Both the position numbers and the translations under genes were made by a program. A stretch of DNA of 64,000 nucleotides from Paenibacillus silvae. GTDB lineage: Bacteria; Bacillota; Bacilli; Paenibacillales; Paenibacillaceae. A model generated the notes under the pieces. The model was given only the letters and a program-made list of their open reading frames with translations. It had not been told where the DNA came from and made no database searches. The stretch's first letter is position 1. The number at the start of each line of letters is the position of its first letter. This document shows, one piece after another, positions 1 to 8,805 of this stretch. The stretch spans positions 117,222-181,221 of the forward strand of contig NZ_BMFU01000004.1 in the NCBI RefSeq assembly GCF_014639235.1. Direction: 5' to 3'.

Positions 1-1
1 T

Positions 2-379
2 AGCGAGCCTATCATCAACAGGGCAGAGGAAGCAATTAATTTTGCGTTGCGAAAAAATATCAAAGTTATCTACTTGAACGGTAAGCGAGTCGAGTTGCAG
101 AATCATGAGAGGTATACGGAAACCAAACCCTTGGGTGATCAACACTGGAGCGAATTCTTCTCTAGAGAAGTTACGACCGATGAAGCTCTCCTGGCTGAAG
201 TGAATCCGTTCCATATTTCCCGTATCATGATCGTCATGTATCTTACGACACCGAACATGCGACAAACCATAGACATCACAACGAAAAAGGGTGCTAGAGA
301 ATTGATAAGGTATTGTTCAATTGCTTACAAGATGATGGAAAAGAAAAAGATCCGTCCTGCAGTCACGTGCGATCTATAA
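2..379 (+). CDS. NodU/CmcH-family carbamoyltransferase, 3' end only (cut by window edge)
   Basis: The reading frame is open from the first bases and ends at TAA 377-379, so the gene starts outside the window. It encodes the last ~125 residues of a carbamoyltransferase. The opening S-E-P-I-I matches the conserved end of the ATP-binding C-terminal domain (usual pattern N-T-S-x-N-x-x-x-E-P-I). Its first ~92 nt are almost identical to 1995-2086 of the next gene, after which the two diverge, so it is a tandem paralogue. Family members transfer a carbamoyl group from carbamoyl phosphate to a hydroxyl of a sugar or antibiotic via a carbamoyl-adenylate. Only 46 nt separate it from the second copy, so the two are probably co-transcribed. 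The family call is firm; the substrate is unknown. Confidence 0.85.
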   Translation, partial: SEPIINRAEEAINFALRKNIKVIYLNGKRVELQNHERYTETKPLGDQHWSEFFSREVTTDEALLAEVNPFHISRIMIVMYLTTPNMRQTIDITTKKGARELIRYCSIAYKMMEKKKIRPAVTCDL

Positions 380-425
380 GTTTGGCAATATTTTAAATAA
401 ATAAAGAGAATTAGGGGGGGTTGAG

Positions 426-2363
426 ATGAGAGATGGTTATTACTTAGCGGCATATCTCGTTGTGAACAAATTAGCCTACGCTATGGACATTAGTGTAAGG
501 CACGATCACAACCTCTCGCTATGGAAAAAAACAGGTGAAAAAATAGAGCTAGTCCATTATTGGGAGTTAGAGAGATTAACAAGGAATAAAGGTCATTACC
601 GTGCATTTAAAGACGTGGTCAGCGCAAAAAAATTTATTAATACATTACTCAACCAATACGATTTGTCGATAGACGATATGGTCGAGGTTTGGGGGACTCC
701 AGAACTAGCTACCTGCAGCGACTATCATTCGTATACTGAGTACCCTTCTATTGCCTATCACAGCGTTAGTCATTTGTTCTCTGGCATTCTTACGGATTCA
801 AAGAAATTCTATGAAGAAAACATTATTGGATTTGCCGTTGACGGTAGTCCAGACGTAGTAGTTGAACCGGATAACGAATGGTTTGAGTACACTTATTGTG
901 GCTGCATTGTTAATCGAGGACAAATTAACATATTTCCAGTGATGGGTCCAGGTGCTCTCTGGCAGATGGCTACTTTTTCATTAAAGTTAAGAGAAGGGAC
1001 ATTGATGGCATTAGCTAATGCCAGCAAAAGCGAAATGCTGATCGATTATCCATTCGAAATCGATATTTCCGAAGCGAATGTTCTTGACAGAGTCAACAAC
1101 TATGTCGAAGAATTAATCGCTGCAGTAAATGCACTGGAGCTGAAAGATGAGGGCGTACTTTTCAATTATTTCGATCCGTCATTTACAATCGAAGAGAACA
1201 AGATCAGCATGGTCATGAAGGTAATACAGAAGAGATCGATCGAAATGATGGACCGGAACGTCCAGATGATCGTCAATCAATACGGCCTAGACCCATCAAA
1301 TTATCATTTGTCGATGAGTGGTGGCTATGCGTTGAATTGTCCAACGAACAGCTTTTTGATGAACAAATACAGATTCAAGGACTTCATAGCGCCGCCTTGC
1401 GTCAACGATTCGGGCATGTCGCTCGGGATCGCGCTGTACGCGTTCTATAAGAAGATGGGTAAGTTTGATTTCACGCTTGAACATGCCTATCATGGCGATG
1501 AGGAGTTTGATATTGCTCAAGTGACAGAAGGCGGTCTGTACTCGAAGTTTATCAAGAGCGTTCGTGAATTTGACCCAAGTCAAGCGGCAGAGGACATCAT
1601 CGAGAGCCCTATCGTATGGCTGAACGGGAGAAGCGAAATCGGTCCCCGTGCATTAGGGAACCGGAGCATTATCGTCGATCCGAGAAGCGGGATGGCAAAA
1701 GACAAGCTGAACATCATCAAACAGCGGCAATGGTGGAGACCGGTAGCGCCAATTGTACTGGAAGAGCATATGGACGAATGGTTCGAGGATTGTTATCCTT
1801 CCCCATTTATGCTGCATACGTTCAAGATCAAGGAAGACAAGGCGGAGCAGGTGCCAGCAGTATGCCATCTCGATCAATCCGCACGGATTCAAACGATGGT
1901 GGAGAGTGCTAACCCTCTGCTGACCAGCGTTTTACAGGCATTTTACGAGAAGACGGGCGTACCGATCGTGTGCAATACCTCGTTAAATGACAACAGCGAG
2001 CCTATTATCAACAGGGCAGAGGAAGCAATTAATTTTGCGTTGCGAAAAAATATCAAAGTTATCTACTTGAACGGTAAGCGAGTCGAATTACAAAATCATG
2101 AACATTATAAGGAAATCAAACCATTGGATAATTTGAATTGGCTTGAGTTCTTCTCTAGAGACGTTACGACCGATGTCGACATTCTAGCTGAGGTAAACCC
2201 ATACGGAATCGTCAGAAACAAACTTTCGATGTACATGAATCACCCGCAACTAAAATCAATTGATATAACATCTAGCCGAGGGGCAAGAGCTGTTCAACGA
2301 GCTGTCACATTGGCTTACATGACATCCAAGGGCATAAAGAAACTCAATTATGCGGATTCCTAA
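426..2363 (+). CDS. NodU/CmcH-family O-carbamoyltransferase
   Basis: This 645-residue protein has the full family layout. The N-terminal Kae1-like domain carries Y-H-S-V-S-H-L (about residues 111-117), the histidine pair that binds metal in TobZ-like enzymes. A glycine-rich S-G-G-Y-A-L-N loop lies near residue 300. The C-terminal domain carries G-P-R-A-L-G-N-R near residue 408 and N-T-S-L-N-D near residue 520. It should carbamoylate a hydroxyl using carbamoyl phosphate and ATP. A run of G precedes the ATG at 426 and acts as a ribosome binding site. It follows a paralogous 3' end and precedes an acyl carrier protein, exporters and an AMP ligase, so it is likely a tailoring enzyme of that pathway. 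The length is slightly above the usual ~570-600 residues. Confidence 0.93.
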   Translation: MRDGYYLAAYLVVNKLAYAMDISVRHDHNLSLWKKTGEKIELVHYWELERLTRNKGHYRAFKDVVSAKKFINTLLNQYDLSIDDMVEVWGTPELATCSDYHSYTEYPSIAYHSVSHLFSGILTDSKKFYEENIIGFAVDGSPDVVVEPDNEWFEYTYCGCIVNRGQINIFPVMGPGALWQMATFSLKLREGTLMALANASKSEMLIDYPFEIDISEANVLDRVNNYVEELIAAVNALELKDEGVLFNYFDPSFTIEENKISMVMKVIQKRSIEMMDRNVQMIVNQYGLDPSNYHLSMSGGYALNCPTNSFLMNKYRFKDFIAPPCVNDSGMSLGIALYAFYKKMGKFDFTLEHAYHGDEEFDIAQVTEGGLYSKFIKSVREFDPSQAAEDIIESPIVWLNGRSEIGPRALGNRSIIVDPRSGMAKDKLNIIKQRQWWRPVAPIVLEEHMDEWFEDCYPSPFMLHTFKIKEDKAEQVPAVCHLDQSARIQTMVESANPLLTSVLQAFYEKTGVPIVCNTSLNDNSEPIINRAEEAINFALRKNIKVIYLNGKRVELQNHEHYKEIKPLDNLNWLEFFSRDVTTDVDILAEVNPYGIVRNKLSMYMNHPQLKSIDITSSRGARAVQRAVTLAYMTSKGIKKLNYADS

Positions 2364-2486
2364 TTCACTCGGTTAGAAGCCGTTTTCTAAAGGAAAACCA
2401 TGCGAAAATGTAAAGAAACTTTTTAGTGGACGGACTGTGACATTGGATTAATGGTAATAAATTCCTATAAATGGGAGGAAATATTA

Positions 2487-2744
2487 ATGCTTAATACAAG
2501 AGAAAATGTAAAAGATCAAGTATCTAAAATAATTCAGAAACACATTGAACTAAATATTGATGAAACAAATCAGCAAGACGGATTAGACATTTCCGCAATT
2601 ACTTCATTAAAATTCATTGGAATTGTGGTGGATTTGGAATTAGAATTCGATTTTGTATTTGAAGACGAGTACCTAGATAACCGGATGTTCAACTCGTTCG
2701 ATTCCATAGTAACCTATGTTTACGACAGAACTAACTTGGCGTAA
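2487..2744 (+). CDS. Stand-alone acyl carrier protein
   Basis: This 85-residue acidic protein has the helical pattern of an acyl carrier protein. The attachment motif, usually D-S-L, reads T-S-L here, within D-I-S-A-I-T-S-L-K-F at about residues 36-45. The serine before L-K-F is the expected 4'-phosphopantetheine site. The ATG at 2487 is preceded by GGGAGG at the right spacing; an in-frame ATG at 2451 lacks a site. Neighbours that could act on it are the AMP ligase (loading), the Sfp-type transferase (activation) and the FkbH-like protein (glyceryl loading). The T-for-D change is unusual and lowers certainty about modification, but the fold call is reasonable. Confidence 0.75.
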   Translation: MLNTRENVKDQVSKIIQKHIELNIDETNQQDGLDISAITSLKFIGIVVDLELEFDFVFEDEYLDNRMFNSFDSIVTYVYDRTNLA

Positions 2745-2804
2745 TGCATAGCGGGCCATAGCAAAAGCGATGAAGAATGCTACCGGAAAGAAGGAACCAA
2801 ACTC

Positions 2805-4631
2805 ATGCATAAGTTATTGGGTGGGGAAAAATTCAACAACTTAAAAAACCTCTTATTCGTCATTGCCTTGGTCTATCGAGCAAGTCCTCCTAGAATTATC
2901 ATATCTATAACGAAGTCCGTTATAGAGAGGGTTTTTAACGTATTTTTCTTCATTTACTTGTTGCAGTATATTTTCGAATGCATTGAGAACGGGACAACAT
3001 TCTACCACTTGTTCTGGATTCTCTCGATGATTATTGTCGTAAGAGCATTGATCGGTTTGATGAATATAGGCTACAACTATTATATTTCTCGGAACAACCC
3101 AATCGTATTCAGGTATATATTCGGTCGCATTATGAATAAGTCAACTGAAATCGAGTTATATAAATTCGAGCAACCTGACTTTTACAACGATTATACCTTA
3201 GCGCTGGACCAATCGAGTTGGCGTGCTGAGGAAGTGACCGAAAGCATGTCCTACATTATCAGTCAGTTCATCGGAATTGCCGCCACTGTCATTCTAATTG
3301 TCTCATGGGATCCGACTCTTATATTTTTCACAATTGTGCCAATCATTAATAGTTATTTGGTAGGATTGATGAGGAACAAGGTTCAGTACGAAAAGGACAT
3401 GTCTCTCTTGAAAGATGAACGGATAGCTGCTTATTCCAAAAGAATATTCTATGAGAAAAAGTATGCCCAAGAAGTTCGGTTGTTTGGAATAAAAGACATC
3501 TTCCTAAAGAAGCAATTAGATAGTTATCGCGCAATGAGGCAAAACCTGAAAAAACACGGAATTAAATTGACAATACTAGATATTTGGAACGTGCTCGTCA
3601 TGGATACGTTGCTGTTCCTTGCGGTGGCTCTCTACTCTACTTACCAAATCGTAGTGAACCACAATCTCTCGATTGCGGTGTATGTCTCGATCATGACAGC
3701 AGTAAACAGTGTCAGTTGGAGCTTTAATGGGCTTATATATGAGATTGCTTATTTCGCCCAGCATGGTAGATATATCGAGAATATCAAAAAGTTCATCAAC
3801 TACGAGATGCCTGTAACGACGACCGTCAATTCTGGTTTAACTCCTCCGTTTGAGAGCCTGGAAATGATTAATGTATCTTTCCAGTATGAAGGTTCGAACA
3901 AGGCCGTATTAAAAAACATAGATTTAAAGATCAGTAAGGGTGAGAAGATTGCTTTGGTTGGGTACAACGGTGCGGGAAAAACAACATTGATTAAGCTGTT
4001 AATGCAGCTTTACGATGCCCAGCAAGGCAGCATCTTTTATAACGGTGTGGACATCAGGCAGTTTGATAAAGATGATTATTATTCCCGCTTTTCCGCAGTG
4101 TTTCAGGATTTTCAACTATACGCCCTCTCCTTACAGGAAAATATTTTGATGGACGAAGCTAAATTGGATAAGGATAGGATAAAAGTGCTCGAAGCCTTAG
4201 AAAAAGCAGGTTTCGAGGAGCGATTAAGTAAGTTAGATAAAGGCATCGATTCAGTTCTGACGAAAGAATTTGATAATGATGGCGTAGTCTTATCTGGAGG
4301 GGAAGGACAGAAAATCGCAGTTGCACGGGCATTCGCCAAATCTTCGGAAATTATCGTTATGGATGAACCCTCAAGTGCCTTAGATCCCATAGCGGAATAT
4401 CAGCTTTTTCAGAAGTTGATGGAAATTGCAAACAATAAGACGGTGATTTTTATCTCGCATCGTTTATCCACTGCTAAACTAGCAGATCGGATTTATATGC
4501 TGGAAGACGGGGAGATTATAGAAGAAGGAACCCACGAAGAGCTGATGGGTAATCATTATAAGTATTCAGAGATGTTTACCAAGCAAGCTGAGAAATATAT
4601 CAATTATGAATCAGCAAAGGATGTTATCTAA
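2805..4631 (+). CDS. Half-size ABC exporter, first of a pair (membrane + ATPase)
   Basis: This 608-residue protein has an N-terminal six-helix membrane domain (about residues 20-330) and a C-terminal nucleotide-binding domain. Walker A G-Y-N-G-A-G-K-T-T is at ~386, the signature L-S-G-G-E-G-Q at ~496, Walker B with D-E-P-S-S at ~520 and the H-loop I-S-H-R-L further on. It is a type IV exporter half. The next gene starts at the base after its stop codon and encodes a very similar half-transporter, so the two probably form a heterodimer that exports or flips the cluster product. AGAAGGA precedes the ATG at 2805. The cargo is unknown; a lipid-linked glycan or small molecule is the likeliest inference. 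Confidence 0.93.
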   Translation: MHKLLGGEKFNNLKNLLFVIALVYRASPPRIIISITKSVIERVFNVFFFIYLLQYIFECIENGTTFYHLFWILSMIIVVRALIGLMNIGYNYYISRNNPIVFRYIFGRIMNKSTEIELYKFEQPDFYNDYTLALDQSSWRAEEVTESMSYIISQFIGIAATVILIVSWDPTLIFFTIVPIINSYLVGLMRNKVQYEKDMSLLKDERIAAYSKRIFYEKKYAQEVRLFGIKDIFLKKQLDSYRAMRQNLKKHGIKLTILDIWNVLVMDTLLFLAVALYSTYQIVVNHNLSIAVYVSIMTAVNSVSWSFNGLIYEIAYFAQHGRYIENIKKFINYEMPVTTTVNSGLTPPFESLEMINVSFQYEGSNKAVLKNIDLKISKGEKIALVGYNGAGKTTLIKLLMQLYDAQQGSIFYNGVDIRQFDKDDYYSRFSAVFQDFQLYALSLQENILMDEAKLDKDRIKVLEALEKAGFEERLSKLDKGIDSVLTKEFDNDGVVLSGGEGQKIAVARAFAKSSEIIVMDEPSSALDPIAEYQLFQKLMEIANNKTVIFISHRLSTAKLADRIYMLEDGEIIEEGTHEELMGNHYKYSEMFTKQAEKYINYESAKDVI

Positions 4632-6521
4632 ATGGCGTCAACTACCAGTCAAGGGACAAGCCGAACGTTTCGACAGTTTATTAGAAACAACTTGTTTATT
4701 CTCAAATATTCCTTTCAGATCTCGCCGGTATACTACTCTATTTATATTGCCATCAGCGTACTGACAGAAGTCGTGAACAACGTGATGTATGTAATGTTAA
4801 TCAAGTTTATTATCGACGCAGTTAAAGAAGGGAAAACCTACGAAGAGATTCTCAGGTTAATCTTACTCTGTTGCGCTATTACAGCGACAACCTTGATCGT
4901 ATCAAAAGTTTTAGCATTTTTAGATGAAATGAAATCAAAGGATATAACGGGACACATTCAGCGAGTGATCATGACAAAGGTATCACAAATGGACCTCATT
5001 TATTATGACGATTCGTCATTCTATGACGAGTTCATACGTGCTAGCGGACATGCGGAGGATAATATAAAGCGCTGCATTGGGAATGTGGTTTCTATTCTCT
5101 CCAAAATGTTAAGTATCATTACGATTACTGCTGTTATCGTTACGATTGATCCGGTCCTGGCGGTCTTTCCTTTGGTCGCGTTCATTGCGGGTATTGCCGC
5201 AGAGTATTTCAAAAACTCGATTCAGTATAAATATCGGCTTGAACTAGATCCGATCGAGCGTATGAAAAACTACTCTCGCAGAGTTTTTTATCAATCTGAA
5301 TACGCCAAAGAAATGAGAATGACAAAAATAAAAAAACCGCTAATTAAGCAATTTAATCAAGCAATTGACGACCATAGGACGCTTGCCCGCAAGTACGGTC
5401 TAAAAGATGCTATCGTATCGTTCATCAATGAAGTATTCGTATGGTGTATATGTATCTTTTTCCTCCCCCCTGCTTATCTAAGCTACCATGCAATCGTAAC
5501 AAGACGGATCACGATTGGGGATTTTGCTTCTATGAATAATGCAACGAGAACGATATTCGATAATCTAAACCAATTCAAGGACGCGTTCTCTGTTGCTCAC
5601 AGTATTGGGCTGTATACAGAGCATTTCAGGAAATTTATGGAAAAGGATATTAATATTGAGAAGCCCGAAGGCCTCCCGTTAAAACTGACGACTTCTCCGG
5701 AAATAAAGTTGATAAATGTCTCTTTTAAATATCAAAATAGCGATGATTACGTGCTGCGAAATGTTAACATGACAATTAATCCATACGAAAAAATCGCGAT
5801 TGTCGGTCATAACGGTGCGGGTAAATCAACGCTTATCAAGTTATTGCTGAGATTGTACGACCCCACCGACGGTAGAATAGAGCTGAATGGTGTCAACATT
5901 CAAGATTACACTATTAAAGAATACAGAGAACAATTCGGAGCGGTGTTCCAGGATTCGCAATTATATGCAGCGTCCATTTATGAAAATGTCATGATGCGCA
6001 AAATGGCGGAGAGTGAGAAACAACGAGCCGACAAAGCCTTAAGTTTAGTGGAGTTAAACAATAAATTAGGCACGTTACAGCATGGGGGAGATACGATCTT
6101 AACGCGTGAGTTCGATGATGAAGGCACCTTGCTTTCCGGCGGCGAAGGTCAGAAGGTAGCAATAGCAAGAGTATTCGCTAAGGAATCTTTCGTGGTGATC
6201 CTTGACGAACCGTCAAGCGCGCTAGACCCCATTGCCGAATACAATTTGAACCAACTTATGCTCGATGCCGCAAAAGACCGTACTGTCGTTTTCATATCAC
6301 ATCGCTTATCTACCACACGAATGGCTGATAAAATCTACTTATTCGAGAAAGGAGAGATCAAAGAAGTAGGTTCCCATGAACAGTTAATAGGGATTAATGG
6401 AGAATATGCAAAAATGTTTAAGAAACAGGCGGAAAGTTATTCGTATAACTCAGAGGTTAAGAAAATAAATGGCGTAGGTGGAGAGAATATTGAGAGTCGA
6501 GGAGTTATTGTGGAGCGATGA
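4632..6521 (+). CDS. Half-size ABC exporter, second of a pair
   Basis: This 629-residue protein has a membrane domain (about 30-340) and an ATPase domain with Walker A G-H-N-G-A-G-K-S-T (~391), the signature L-S-G-G-E-G-Q (~500), Walker B with D-E-P-S-S and the H-loop I-S-H-R-L. The ATG directly follows the upstream TAA, which implies translational coupling. Its last 44 nt overlap the following acyl-AMP ligase gene in another frame, so it ends in a charged tail. The two halves both carry the uncommon G-E-G-Q signature ending and the sequence S-S-A-L-D-P-I-A-E-Y, so they arose by duplication. Both sites keep a Walker B glutamate, so neither looks degenerate. Confidence 0.93.
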   Translation: MASTTSQGTSRTFRQFIRNNLFILKYSFQISPVYYSIYIAISVLTEVVNNVMYVMLIKFIIDAVKEGKTYEEILRLILLCCAITATTLIVSKVLAFLDEMKSKDITGHIQRVIMTKVSQMDLIYYDDSSFYDEFIRASGHAEDNIKRCIGNVVSILSKMLSIITITAVIVTIDPVLAVFPLVAFIAGIAAEYFKNSIQYKYRLELDPIERMKNYSRRVFYQSEYAKEMRMTKIKKPLIKQFNQAIDDHRTLARKYGLKDAIVSFINEVFVWCICIFFLPPAYLSYHAIVTRRITIGDFASMNNATRTIFDNLNQFKDAFSVAHSIGLYTEHFRKFMEKDINIEKPEGLPLKLTTSPEIKLINVSFKYQNSDDYVLRNVNMTINPYEKIAIVGHNGAGKSTLIKLLLRLYDPTDGRIELNGVNIQDYTIKEYREQFGAVFQDSQLYAASIYENVMMRKMAESEKQRADKALSLVELNNKLGTLQHGGDTILTREFDDEGTLLSGGEGQKVAIARVFAKESFVVILDEPSSALDPIAEYNLNQLMLDAAKDRTVVFISHRLSTTRMADKIYLFEKGEIKEVGSHEQLIGINGEYAKMFKKQAESYSYNSEVKKINGVGGENIESRGVIVER

Positions 6522-7992
6522 GAATCGGACGTTTAGAATTGTAGACGATGCTGGAGAATGGTCGTATCAGCAGATCAGAACTAGAATCGGTAAACTCGCT
6601 GGTGCATTGACAACCAACGGCGTAGTAGAAGGGGATCGCGTAGCTGTACTTTGCGAGAATAGTGTGTCCTTCTTTGTAGGCATCATGAGCGGATTAATAT
6701 TGAATGCGACAGTCATTCCGTTAGATCCACAACTTCCTCTCAACGAATTGATCAAATTGGTTAAGAATGTTGATGCGAAAATTTTATGTACCTCAGGGAC
6801 AAGACCCGAGAGGATTATAATGGATGAAGCATTAAGGATTGAAACGAATGGAATAACAATTCTAGACGAATCCTCCGGTCACTGGGACGCTGACCGGTTT
6901 GGTCAATATTTTACTGATACTCCAAAGGATCCGACTGTTCCTGCCTTTATCTTGTTTACATCGGGCACGTCTGGCCATCCCAAGGGCGTCACTCTGTCTC
7001 ATGAAGCAGTGTGCAAGAATGTCCAATCTATCATGGACTGGATCCTGCCTTCGTGCCAAGATCGGTTCTTGATCACGAAGACTTTGGTCCATTCCTCTAC
7101 CTTATTGTGTGAAGTTTTGGTTGCATTAAGAGCGGACGCAACGGTATTCATGTTGAATCCTGTGGTACCCATATCTGTTACCGTGAAGCGTATCCTAGAG
7201 CTCAAACCAACTATAATTGGCTTGAATCCGACATTGCTCTGGCTCTTGAACCGATCCATAAAAGATTCTCGGTCTTCTTCAGTAAAACTAATTGTGTCTA
7301 GCGGTGCTGTAGCTGCCCCCGACCTTTTGAACGAGAGCGAACGCAAATGGCCGAACGCAAAGATTATTAACGCATATGGATTAACTGAAGCGGGTCCTCG
7401 TGTTACGATGCAGAAGCTCAATCAACCTAGCAAGAAGGGGTCAGTTGGCCATCCTGTTCCCAACGTCAAAATTAGAGTAGTGAAAGATGGCTTTACATGC
7501 CAGGTAAACGAGATTGGATGTATATTCGTAAAATCGGATAGCATGATGAACGGTTATTGGAAGGATAACGAAGCTACAGAACAAAAAATTCAGGCAGGCT
7601 GGATAAATACTGGAGATATTGGGTACCTGGACGAGGATTCCGAGCTGTTCGTAGTTGGAAGAAAAGATGACATGATTATAAGGGGTTCGCATAATATCGA
7701 CCCGAACTATGTTGAAGACGTACTCAGATCTTATAAAGGCATTAAGGAGTGTTTAGTTTTCGGCGTAGTGGACAAAGTGAATAGCAATAAAATTGTATGT
7801 TATATTGTGCCTGAAGAGGACTGTGGCTTAGATATTTCAAAGGTATTCGACTACTGCGCTAAATTGCTGGCTCCTTATGAATGTCCTCAAGAGATCTTGC
7901 TGAAAGATGCAATACCCAAAACTTCAAACGGAAAAGTTTCTAGAAAATTAGCAGCAGAGCAATATGTAACATTTTTGACCACAAGTAACTAA
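6478..7992 (+). CDS. Acyl-AMP ligase / free-standing adenylating enzyme
   Basis: This 504-residue ANL-superfamily enzyme keeps all core motifs: F-T-S-G-T-S-G-H-P-K-G (A3, ~159-169), Y-G-L-T-E-A-G-P (A5, ~300), N-T-G-D-I-G-Y with G-R-K-D-D (A7/A8, ~377-402) and the catalytic lysine in N-G-K-V-S-R-K (A10, ~484). It should activate a carboxylic acid as acyl-AMP and pass it to CoA or to a carrier protein. A stand-alone carrier is encoded upstream at 2487, so acyl-ACP loading is the preferred inference. The GTG start at 6478 lies inside the end of the ABC gene (44-nt overlap). The substrate cannot be read from the sequence. Confidence 0.9.
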   Translation: MERILRVEELLWSDENRTFRIVDDAGEWSYQQIRTRIGKLAGALTTNGVVEGDRVAVLCENSVSFFVGIMSGLILNATVIPLDPQLPLNELIKLVKNVDAKILCTSGTRPERIIMDEALRIETNGITILDESSGHWDADRFGQYFTDTPKDPTVPAFILFTSGTSGHPKGVTLSHEAVCKNVQSIMDWILPSCQDRFLITKTLVHSSTLLCEVLVALRADATVFMLNPVVPISVTVKRILELKPTIIGLNPTLLWLLNRSIKDSRSSSVKLIVSSGAVAAPDLLNESERKWPNAKIINAYGLTEAGPRVTMQKLNQPSKKGSVGHPVPNVKIRVVKDGFTCQVNEIGCIFVKSDSMMNGYWKDNEATEQKIQAGWINTGDIGYLDEDSELFVVGRKDDMIIRGSHNIDPNYVEDVLRSYKGIKECLVFGVVDKVNSNKIVCYIVPEEDCGLDISKVFDYCAKLLAPYECPQEILLKDAIPKTSNGKVSRKLAAEQYVTFLTTSN

Positions 7993-8053
7993 TTCCATCT
8001 CAATAATAATTAATCCGAGTGTTTACATTCATGTATATAGAGGAGGGGAGTAG

Positions 8054-8771
8054 GTGGATTTTAACGGTAAAGAAGTGCTTATTACGGGGGGGGGGGACTT
8101 CGATTCGTTGGCAGTAATCTCGCAATTAAGCTGTGCGAAAAAGGAGCTAATGTGAAAATTGTAGATTGGTTGATACCCGGATACGTTGGAATCCCTACAA
8201 TATCGAGCTCATTGCCGATAGTGTCATGACACATAAATTGGAATTAAGAGAGTTTGTAGAAATAGAAGGCATTATAAAAGGTAAAAAAATATTTTTTATT
8301 TGGCGGATCAGCTAAGCCATGTGGATAGCATGGATGATCCCATGATGGATATGGAATTAAATATCCTATCTCATATTTCTCTATTAGAGGCTTGTCGCAG
8401 GAAAAATTGTGATGCCTTGATCGTGCTAAGCAGCACTCGTCAGTTGTACGGGAAACCGCAATACTTCCCAGTTGATGAGAGGCATCCACTAGACCCGCCT
8501 GATGTTAACGCAATCAACAAATTGTCGTCCGAATATTATCACCTTCAATATTATCGAAATTATGGGATTAGGACAGTTATATTGCGCCTTACAAATACCT
8601 ACGGACCTAGGCAACTGATTAAAAATGCAAAACAAGGGTTTTTGGGCTGGAAATCAAGTTCGAGATTTCACTTATGTGGATTCGTCGAAGCGATGCTTAA
8701 ATCCTAATCTCACCAATGATGAGCAAGTAAGAATTATTTACGAGATAAAAGAGTTTTTCAGAACGCTATGA
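8054..8771 (+). pseudogene. NAD-dependent sugar epimerase/dehydratase, broken by several frameshifts
   Basis: A strong site (AGGAGGGGAG) precedes GTG 8054, and the protein begins like an extended SDR (V-D-F-N-G-K-E-V-L-I-T-G-G-G). The frame is lost at an 11-G run (8086-8096) inside the Rossmann glycine motif, is regained as F-V-G-S-N-L-A-I-K-L, and shifts again near 8195 and 8290. The longest intact piece (8300-8707) includes L-S-S-T-R-Q-L-Y-G and L-R-L-T-N-T-Y-G-P-R-Q. After ~8630 the frame shifts once more (V-R-D-F-T-Y-V-D is readable in another frame) and the C-terminal third is missing. The usual YxxxK tyrosine reads N in N-A-I-N-K, as in some sugar dehydratase-like relatives. It is nonfunctional as written; assembly error is less likely, because there are several independent lesions. 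Confidence 0.85.
8086..8096 (+). repeat. Homopolymeric run of 11 G inside the epimerase pseudogene
   Basis: Eleven consecutive G fall exactly where the gene encodes the glycine-rich nucleotide-binding loop. Such runs slip during replication and are also error-prone in sequencing. Adding one G would join the N-terminus to the F-V-G-S-N-L frame, but further frameshifts downstream would still break the gene. Confidence 0.9.
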
Positions 8772-8805
8772 ACAATCGAAAATACTTGGAGAGTGTTGAA
8801 ACTAT

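Noticed and set aside
8086..8096. Active phase-variation switch in the epimerase
   Set aside because: Other frameshifts and a C-terminal loss keep the gene broken whatever the G-run length.
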